In this document: piece by piece, positions 1 to 4,351 of the stretch | How positions within the stretch are numbered: the stretch's first letter is position 1 | How the letters are laid out: each line of letters starts with the position of its first letter | NCBI GenBank assembly: GCA_020062525.1 | Contig: JAGUWE010000083.1 | Span: 1 to 6,297, forward strand | DNA: 6,297 nt | Direction of reading: 5' to 3' | From: Patescibacteria group bacterium | GTDB lineage: Bacteria > Patescibacteriota > Patescibacteriia > JAACEG01 > JAGUWE01 | The notes under the pieces: model-generated | The model's input: the letters and a program-made list of their open reading frames with translations, nothing else | Told to the model about the DNA's origin: nothing | Databases searched by the model: none | Translations under genes and position numbers: made by a program

Positions 1-1
1 C

Positions 2-520
2 GCTAACGCTTTATGTTATTTCCGAATTTTGATTTCTTTTTATATCGTCTCCTTACTTTTGATTTATCCCTTTCCCCAAGTTAAAAATCAAATTTTCTTT
101 TGGTTTATAATTGGGTCGCTTCTTGATTTCTTTGATGGATTAATTGCTAGAAGTAAAAATAGTTGCAGCTCTTGGGGTGCTTTTTTGGATCGTTTGGCTG
201 ATAAAACTCTGGTGGTTCCCTTGATGGCTTATTTTCTTTGGCCAATCAGCCACTGGGTGGTTATCGCCTTAATTGGACTGGAAATTTCATCTGTTATTGT
301 CGCGCTCATAGGCATTGGGATCAAAACCAACATCTCTTCAAACTGGATTGGTAAATATAAGATGGTTTTGCAGATTATTATTGTTCTGATGATATTCTTT
401 ATCCCTCTTGATATCTGGCAAAGATATAATTTGGTTATACTGGTTTGGATCACGATTGCCACAGCTATTGCTAGTTTTGTAGGCCATCTTCAAAATCTTT
501 ACCTTAAAAAAAATACTTAA
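2..520 (+). CDS. CDP-alcohol phosphatidyltransferase, 5'-truncated by window edge
   Basis: Integral membrane enzyme that moves a phosphatidyl group from a CDP-lipid to an alcohol, releasing CMP. The full family signature D-x2-D-G-x2-A-R-x8-G-x3-D-x3-D is visible as DFFDGLIAR, then G, then DRLAD (about bases 125-202). These aspartates bind the metal and CDP. A later GKYK..Q segment (about 350-375) is also typical. The rest is a series of hydrophobic helices, as in PgsA-like proteins. The frame is open to the left edge, and the extra residues (NALCYFRI before ISFY) resemble the conserved N-terminal N-x-L-x-x-x-R-I helix. The true start is therefore outside the window, and the TTG at 29 is not the start. 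A PgsA-type phosphatidylglycerophosphate synthase is the likeliest role, but the acceptor alcohol cannot be read from the sequence. An intrinsic terminator follows immediately. Confidence 0.9.
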   Translation, partial: ANALCYFRILISFYIVSLLLIYPFPQVKNQIFFWFIIGSLLDFFDGLIARSKNSCSSWGAFLDRLADKTLVVPLMAYFLWPISHWVVIALIGLEISSVIVALIGIGIKTNISSNWIGKYKMVLQIIIVLMIFFIPLDIWQRYNLVILVWITIATAIASFVGHLQNLYLKKNT

Positions 521-551
521 AAGGTGGAGTTTTTCCGCCTTTTTATTTTTT
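519..551 (+). terminator. Intrinsic terminator of the phosphatidyltransferase gene
   Basis: AAGGTGGA (521-528) pairs with TCCGCCTT (534-541), with one G-U pair, around a 5-nt GTTTT loop. Two more A-U pairs (519-520 with 542-543) extend the stem. The T-rich run TTTTTATTTTTT follows directly. The stop codon overlaps the base of the stem. It separates the upstream gene from priA. Confidence 0.88.
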
Positions 552-562
552 GAAAAAAAAGT

Positions 563-568
563 TATAAT
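563..568 (+). promoter_or_regulatory. Possible -10 box for priA
   Basis: A perfect TATAAT lies 46 bases before the priA start and just after an A8 tract (553-560). The expected -35 position (about 540-545) has only TTTTTA, and no extended -10 TG is present, so only the -10 part is supported. The -35 region would fall in the U-tract of the upstream terminator. A chance match in AT-rich DNA is possible, but a promoter is expected here because the terminator isolates priA. Confidence 0.45.
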
Positions 569-582
569 ATAACTACCTTGAT

Positions 583-610
583 AATTTTTAATTTTTCACT
601 TTTAATTTCT
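583..610 (+). repeat. Four 7-bp AT-rich units in the priA leader
   Basis: AATTTTT (583-589), AATTTTT (590-596), CACTTTT (597-603) and AATTTCT (604-610) follow one another without a gap, and the next bases are ATTT then the priA ATG. The two perfect copies and two diverged copies keep a 7-bp period. The tract occupies the place where a ribosome binding site would be, and no Shine-Dalgarno sequence is present. Confidence 0.6.
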
Positions 611-614
611 ATTT

Positions 615-2507
615 ATGATTGCTCACATCATACCCATCCTGCGATTGCCGGCTAATTTAGGGGTCTTTGATTATCTGGTGCCAGACGAATTGGCTGCTAA
701 AATTAAAAAGGGACAAATAGTTAAAGTAAATTTTTGGGGCCAAAAAATAAATGGTTTAGCAATCAAGATAAAGGCCAAATCAGCTATTAGAAAAAATAAA
801 CTTAAGCCAGTTTTGCAAATCATTGATGAATCGCCTTTTTTAACAATTAACCAATTAAAATTAATTGACTGGCTGGCTAACCATTATTACGTCTCTCAGG
901 CTCTGGCCGCAAAATTAATCATACCTGAACTGCCCAAAAAAGAACCAAACCAGACCGCTCAAAATAACAAAGGGGCTCAGTTAAAAATATTTATACCCCC
1001 AAAAAAAATAAAAAAAATTGTCAATTTAATTAACCAAAGTAAAAAAGAAAAATTTCTTTTTTGGTGCGATCAAGTTGAAACTAAAATTGATTTTTATTTA
1101 GGTCTAATTAAAAAAGTAAAGCAAGGACAAATTCTTATTTTATTTGCCGAGCAGGATAGTTTAGAGTTTATGGCTAATCAGTTGAAAAATTATCTGGCTA
1201 ACTTTTTAGTTATTAGTAGTGCTTTCACAAAAAAAGAGCTTGGGCAGGTCTGGTGGAAAATTAAAAATGGTGATGCTCAAATTGTTTTAGGCACACGACT
1301 GGCTGTTTTTTATCCCTATCAGAATCTAAAATATTTAATTATTGATGAAGAAAATAATCCCCACTACAAACAGTGGGATATGAATCCCCGTTATGATGCT
1401 AAGGTCATTGTCCAAAAAATTGCCAAACAATTTCAGGCCAAATTAATTTTTTTTAGCGCCTTGCCGACCGTTGAGTCATTTTGGCAAAGCGAGAAAAATA
1501 AAATCAAATTGCATAAAATTCTAAAACTTCAAGCAAAAATCGAAATTGTTGATTTAGTTGAACAAATGAAGGGAGGCAATTTTTCAATCATCAGTCAGGT
1601 TTTAGAAGAAGAGATTAAGCGGCAACTTAAAGAAAAGCGTCAAATTGCCTTGATTCTAAACCGCAAGGGCTATGCGCGAATAACTCTTTGCCGTGATTGT
1701 GGCTTTGTGGCTGAATGTCCGGATTGCTCTGCGGCCCTAAATTTATCCCATAATCGCCTTAAATGCCCAAATTGTAAATTTCAACAGGATAATCTTCTTT
1801 TTTGTCCGCGTTGCCACAATCCGGAAATAAAATCCGTTGGCAGTGGCACCCAAAAAATTGAATCAGAAATCAAAAAAATTTTTCCTGAGACAAAAATTGC
1901 CCGTTTGGACTCTGATAATCAAAAAAATGCCAAGGTCATAAAAAAATTATTCCAAGCAAAAAAAATTGAAATTTTAATCGGCACCCAAATGATTCTTAAG
2001 TCCTGGCTGAAAAATAACTTAGGATTAACTGCTTTCATTAATATTGACACGGATTTAAATCAACCGAGCTACCGGGCAACAGAAAACACTTTTCAAATGG
2101 TGGCTTATGCTTTAACTTTACTTAATGAAAAAGCTAAACTTATAATTCAAACTTATAATTTTGAAAATCCAATTTTTCAACTCTTAAAATCAAAAGATTG
2201 GCCAGCTTTTTATCAAAAGGAAATTGAAGACCGCCAAACCCTATTTTATCCTCCCTTCGGTGCCCTCACTAAATTAATCTATCAAAATAAAAACAAAAAA
2301 CGAGTTGAATTAGAAACTGAGCAATTGTTTAAAAAATTAAAAAATAAATATCCTGCTGAACAAATTTTTATTTCCAAAATCAAAAAAGTTAGAAAAAATT
2401 ATCAACAATTTATTTTGCTAAAATCAAAAAATCCTGACCTCCGACTGGCCAAAAATGATTTACCGACTGATTGGCTAATTGACTTAACTCCGCAAAGTTT
2501 GGGTTAA
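615..2507 (+). CDS. priA: PriA, primosomal replication restart protein N' with degenerate helicase motifs
   Basis: PriA binds stalled or repaired forks and helps reload the replicative helicase. The order matches the family: N-terminal 3'-DNA-binding domain (about 1-70, with FDYLVP at 18-23), winged helix (about 75-105), first helicase lobe (about 125-290), zinc domain, second lobe and a C-terminal domain with YPPFG (545-549). Eight zinc-ligand cysteines are intact: C359, C362, C368, C371, C384, C387, C397, C400. Also retained are GTRLAVF (226-232), Walker B DEE (244-246, with N247 instead of H), YKQ (251-253), PRY (258-260), GSGTQKIE (409-416) and GTQM (456-459). The Walker A position reads WCDQVETKIDFY (150-161): the lysine aligns but every glycine is gone. 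Motif VI, normally GRAGR, is replaced by TLLNEK and is about three residues shorter. At 630 aa it is shorter than the roughly 730 aa of well-known PriA. The frame is intact. No Shine-Dalgarno sequence precedes the ATG, but the N-terminus matches the family start. Confidence 0.93.
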   Translation: MIAHIIPILRLPANLGVFDYLVPDELAAKIKKGQIVKVNFWGQKINGLAIKIKAKSAIRKNKLKPVLQIIDESPFLTINQLKLIDWLANHYYVSQALAAKLIIPELPKKEPNQTAQNNKGAQLKIFIPPKKIKKIVNLINQSKKEKFLFWCDQVETKIDFYLGLIKKVKQGQILILFAEQDSLEFMANQLKNYLANFLVISSAFTKKELGQVWWKIKNGDAQIVLGTRLAVFYPYQNLKYLIIDEENNPHYKQWDMNPRYDAKVIVQKIAKQFQAKLIFFSALPTVESFWQSEKNKIKLHKILKLQAKIEIVDLVEQMKGGNFSIISQVLEEEIKRQLKEKRQIALILNRKGYARITLCRDCGFVAECPDCSAALNLSHNRLKCPNCKFQQDNLLFCPRCHNPEIKSVGSGTQKIESEIKKIFPETKIARLDSDNQKNAKVIKKLFQAKKIEILIGTQMILKSWLKNNLGLTAFINIDTDLNQPSYRATENTFQMVAYALTLLNEKAKLIIQTYNFENPIFQLLKSKDWPAFYQKEIEDRQTLFYPPFGALTKLIYQNKNKKRVELETEQLFKKLKNKYPAEQIFISKIKKVRKNYQQFILLKSKNPDLRLAKNDLPTDWLIDLTPQSLG

Positions 2508-2536
2508 AAAAACCGAACTTGTAATTTCAAGTTCGG
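2504..2536 (-). terminator. Intrinsic terminator for the 115-aa minus-strand gene
   Basis: CCGAACTTG (2513-2521) and CAAGTTCGG (2528-2536) form a perfect 9-bp stem with a 6-base loop. Read on the minus strand, the stem is followed by seven T's (2512-2506), the classic intrinsic terminator pattern. On the plus strand the A run precedes the stem and no T run follows, so it does not serve priA well. Its U-tract overlaps the priA stop codon on the other strand. Confidence 0.9.
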
Positions 2537-2554
2537 CATAGGTTCAAAAAACTT

Positions 2555-2902
2555 TTAACTAAACACTTCGGCTGGCTGGTGGTCCCCCAGTTTTTGGTTG
2601 ACCATCTCCTTTCTCCCGAGCCCGTATTTTTTTTCTTTTTCTCTTCTATGAGCCGCTAATTCTGCCGGGCTCATTGATATAACTTTCTCCAGCGGAAATT
2701 CGGTCGCATTCAACCCGAAATGTTCAAGTAGGGCTTGGTAAGCTCCACTATCTAATTCCCCCGCGAGGTACCAACCACTTCCGAGTTCTTTTTCAGAACA
2801 TGCCCAGCGACCTTTTACCAGCCAATTCCAGTCCACTGCATGTTCCGTGTAAAAAATGTCTCCTTCCGAATCGCTATAAAGTATACTATATGTCTCTGAC
2901 AT
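2555..2902 (-). CDS. Unrecognised small acidic protein, possible acquired single-gene cassette
   Basis: I do not recognise this 115-aa protein. It has no signal peptide or membrane segment. The N-terminal half is acidic and aromatic, with four tryptophans (W25, W27, W33, W44) in WNWLVKGRW and SGWYLAGE. The C-terminal half holds a charged helix, about S78-G94 (PAELAAHRREKEKKYG), and a polar tail; C35 is the only cysteine. That it is expressed is well supported: AGGAGG lies 5 bases before the ATG, a TTGACA -35 lies upstream, and a 9-bp-stem terminator lies downstream. G+C is about 47% over 2581-2880 (hand count 140 of 300), against about 23% at the end of priA (2281-2460) and 31-41% in two fmt stretches. 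It is convergent with priA and divergent from fmt. A small cytosolic protein of unknown role is all that can be claimed. Confidence 0.75.
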   Translation of the reverse strand: MSETYSILYSDSEGDIFYTEHAVDWNWLVKGRWACSEKELGSGWYLAGELDSGAYQALLEHFGLNATEFPLEKVISMSPAELAAHRREKEKKYGLGRKEMVNQKLGDHQPAEVFS

Positions 2903-2906
2903 TTCT

Positions 2907-2914
2907 CCCTCCTT
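2907..2914 (-). promoter_or_regulatory. Strong Shine-Dalgarno sequence of the 115-aa gene
   Basis: On the minus strand AAGGAGGG is followed by AGAA and then the ATG at 2902. The core AGGAGG (2913-2908) is full anti-SD complementarity at 5-base spacing and fixes the start codon. It is the only clear ribosome binding site in the window: priA, fmt and the receiver gene show none. Confidence 0.85.
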
Positions 2915-2947
2915 TTTTTATTTTCGAAATTCAATACTACTAAAAAC

Positions 2948-2976
2948 ATAAAAACACAATAATGTTAAAATGTCAA
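2948..2976 (-). promoter_or_regulatory. Probable promoter of the 115-aa gene, overlapping the fmt start
   Basis: On the minus strand a perfect TTGACA (2976-2971) is followed by a 17-base spacer and TTTTAT (2953-2948), which matches four of six positions of TATAAT. Transcription would begin near 2941, giving a leader of about 38 bases that carries the Shine-Dalgarno sequence. The -35 lies inside fmt codons 4-5. The consensus -35 and correct spacing support it; the -10 is imperfect. Confidence 0.5.
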
Positions 2977-3930
2977 GAGTTTAATAAAAAAACTAAAATT
3001 ATTTTTATTGGCACGGCTGAATTTGCGGCTGTGATTCTTAAGGCTTTAATTAAAGATGACTGGCCGATTGAATTAGTTATTACTCAACCAGATAAACCAG
3101 TCGGTCGCCAGCAGATTCTAACGCCACCGCCAGTCAAAGAAGAGGCACTCAAATATAATTTAACCATTTCTCAACCTCTTAAAATTAGTGAAAGCTTTTC
3201 TGAAATTAAAAAAATCGCGCCTGATTTAATTATTGAGACATCCTACGGACAAATTATTCCCAAAAAAATTTTGGATTTAGCCAAATTCGGCTCACTTAAT
3301 CTTCATCCCTCGCTTCTGCCTAAATATCGCGGACCGAGTCCAATCCAAGCAACTATTTTGGCTGGGGATAAAATAATTGGCGTAACTATTATACTGATGG
3401 ATGAAAAAGTTGATCATGGACCAATACTCGCGAAGCGAGAATTAAAGAATGATGAATTAAGAATTATGAATTATGGAGAATTAAATAGAAAACTTGCGGA
3501 ATTAGGAGCAAATTTATTAATTGAGATGTTGCCGAAATTTATCAAAGGAGAAATTGAACCGCAGCCCCAAAATGAAATAAAGGCAACTTACACGAAGATT
3601 TTAACCAGAGCCGATGGTAAAATTGACTGGCAAAAAAGCGCGGAAATGATTGAACGTCAAATCCTGGCTTATAATCCTTGGCCCGGCAGTTGGACTGAAA
3701 TAAATTTAAAAGGTAAAATAAAAAAGTTAAAAATAATTGAGGTAAAAATATTAGAAACCGAGAAATCCAATTCCGAAATTGGCAAATTATTTTTAAGTAA
3801 AAATAAAAAAATGGCCGTTTGTTGCAGCCAAGGCAGTTTAGTTTTAGAAAAAGTTCAACCGGAAGGAAAAAAAGAAATGTCAGGCATTGATTTTTATCAC
3901 GGCTATAACTATCTCAAACAACTAAATTAA
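2962..3930 (+). CDS. fmt: Methionyl-tRNA formyltransferase
   Basis: Transfers a formyl group from 10-formyltetrahydrofolate to the methionine on initiator tRNA, in the cytosol. The N-terminal Rossmann-type catalytic domain begins KIIFIGTAEFA (12-22) and has QPDKPVGR (42-49), the catalytic block SLNLHPSLLPKYRGPSPIQ (111-129) with N113 and H115, and MDEKVDHG (146-153) with D151. These match the known N, H and D catalytic residues of the family. ATYTKI (208-213) precedes the C-terminal tRNA-binding domain, which holds AYNPWPGSW (236-244). At 322 aa it is full length. The only ATG gives about ten residues before the usual family start, and no Shine-Dalgarno sequence is visible. These first codons overlap the promoter of the divergent 115-aa gene. 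Codons for residues 156-174 are built largely from a hairpin and 7-bp repeats. It converges on the receiver gene with a 10-bp gap. priA and fmt are often neighbours in bacteria; here a reversed gene separates them. Confidence 0.95.
   Translation: MLKCQEFNKKTKIIFIGTAEFAAVILKALIKDDWPIELVITQPDKPVGRQQILTPPPVKEEALKYNLTISQPLKISESFSEIKKIAPDLIIETSYGQIIPKKILDLAKFGSLNLHPSLLPKYRGPSPIQATILAGDKIIGVTIILMDEKVDHGPILAKRELKNDELRIMNYGELNRKLAELGANLLIEMLPKFIKGEIEPQPQNEIKATYTKILTRADGKIDWQKSAEMIERQILAYNPWPGSWTEINLKGKIKKLKIIEVKILETEKSNSEIGKLFLSKNKKMAVCCSQGSLVLEKVQPEGKKEMSGIDFYHGYNYLKQLN
3427..3484 (+). repeat. Mini-hairpin plus 7-bp repeats inside fmt
   Basis: CTCGC (3427-3431), loop GAA, GCGAG (3435-3439) is a perfect short inverted repeat containing GCGAAGC, a heptamer known to form an unusually stable DNA mini-hairpin. 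Directly after it come GAATTAA (3439-3445), then an uninterrupted tandem of GAATTAA (3454-3460), GAATTAT (3461-3467), GAATTAT (3468-3474), and a further GAATTAA at 3478-3484. It is read in frame as about residues 156-174 (REL, DELRIMNYGEL), in the variable loop after the D151 motif, so the enzyme should tolerate it. Confidence 0.6.
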
Positions 3931-3940
3931 TTTTGGGGAA

Positions 3941-4318
3941 TCATTTTAAGACCCTTTTTATTTTTTCTAGAATCTGATCCGGCGTAAAATAAGCTTTAAC
4001 TAAGAAATCTACCGCTCCCAAAGCCAATCCTTTTTGAATTTCTTCCTTTTGACCAAGATTAGATAAAATCACCACCGGAATCAAGGATGTTGAAGGGTCT
4101 TTTTTTATTCTAGTTAAGACCTCAAAACCATCGATTTCTGGTAAAACCAGATCAAGTAAAATCAAATCTGGCTTTTCTTCTTTAACTTTTTTTAATCCCT
4201 CTTCACCGTCTATTGATTCCACAACTACAAATCCTTCAACACTGAGTTTACGTTTAACTAAATTTCTTAGAAATTTTTCGTCCTCAATAATTAAAATTTT
4301 CTTGGGCATAATTTTCAT
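3941..4318 (-). CDS. Single-domain response regulator (receiver only)
   Basis: A CheY/Spo0F-like receiver of 125 aa that accepts a phosphoryl group from a histidine kinase and has no output domain. Visible are the acidic pair E12-D13 (IIEDE), phosphoacceptor D56 in LILLDLVLPEIDG, switch residue S86 (VVILSN) and the conserved lysine K108. The proline that usually follows this lysine is alanine (VKAYFTPDQI). The first acidic position is E rather than D, which many receivers tolerate. Residues 8-125 cover the whole fold. The start could be ATG at 4318 or ATG at 4309 (MPKKILIIEDE); neither has a Shine-Dalgarno sequence. The gene lies 33 bp downstream of the histidine kinase gene on the same strand with no terminator between, so the kinase is its probable partner. 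Output must come through protein-protein contact or a phosphorelay encoded elsewhere. Confidence 0.95.
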   Translation of the reverse strand: MKIMPKKILIIEDEKFLRNLVKRKLSVEGFVVVESIDGEEGLKKVKEEKPDLILLDLVLPEIDGFEVLTRIKKDPSTSLIPVVILSNLGQKEEIQKGLALGAVDFLVKAYFTPDQILEKIKRVLK

Positions 4319-4351
4319 TCTTAATTTTAAAATTTAAATTATCTTATTAAG
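4319..4351 (-). repeat. AT-only kinase-receiver gap with weak 7-bp periodicity
   Basis: The 33-bp gap is almost wholly A/T. It holds the 12-bp palindrome AATTTTAAAATT (4323-4334). On the minus strand the units AATTTAA, ATTTTAA, AATTAAG and AATGAAA run on at 7-base intervals into the receiver start codon. There is no Shine-Dalgarno sequence and no terminator. The periodicity is weaker than in the priA leader and could be compositional. Confidence 0.35.

Noticed and set aside
29..31. TTG as start of the phosphatidyltransferase
   Set aside because: The frame is open to the left edge and the residues before it continue a conserved family helix (N..L...RI), so the gene begins outside the window.
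229..462. Minus-strand reading frame opposite the phosphatidyltransferase
   Set aside because: No family features and no ribosome binding site seen; it is a shadow of a well-supported gene.
615..2507. priA as a pseudogene, because of lost helicase motifs
   Set aside because: The frame is unbroken, the zinc cysteines and both lobes are well preserved, and only ATPase-related positions have changed. This fits functional change better than decay.
2875..2887. TATAAA and TATACT as -10 boxes for fmt inside the 5' end of the small gene
   Set aside because: Neither has a recognisable -35 at proper spacing, and single -10-like hexamers are common in AT-rich DNA. The fmt promoter remains unassigned.
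3931..3975. Terminator between fmt and the receiver gene
   Set aside because: A T-rich run is present after 3954 on the plus strand, but the only pairing is GGG with CCC (3 bp) around a long loop, and nothing better forms on the minus strand.
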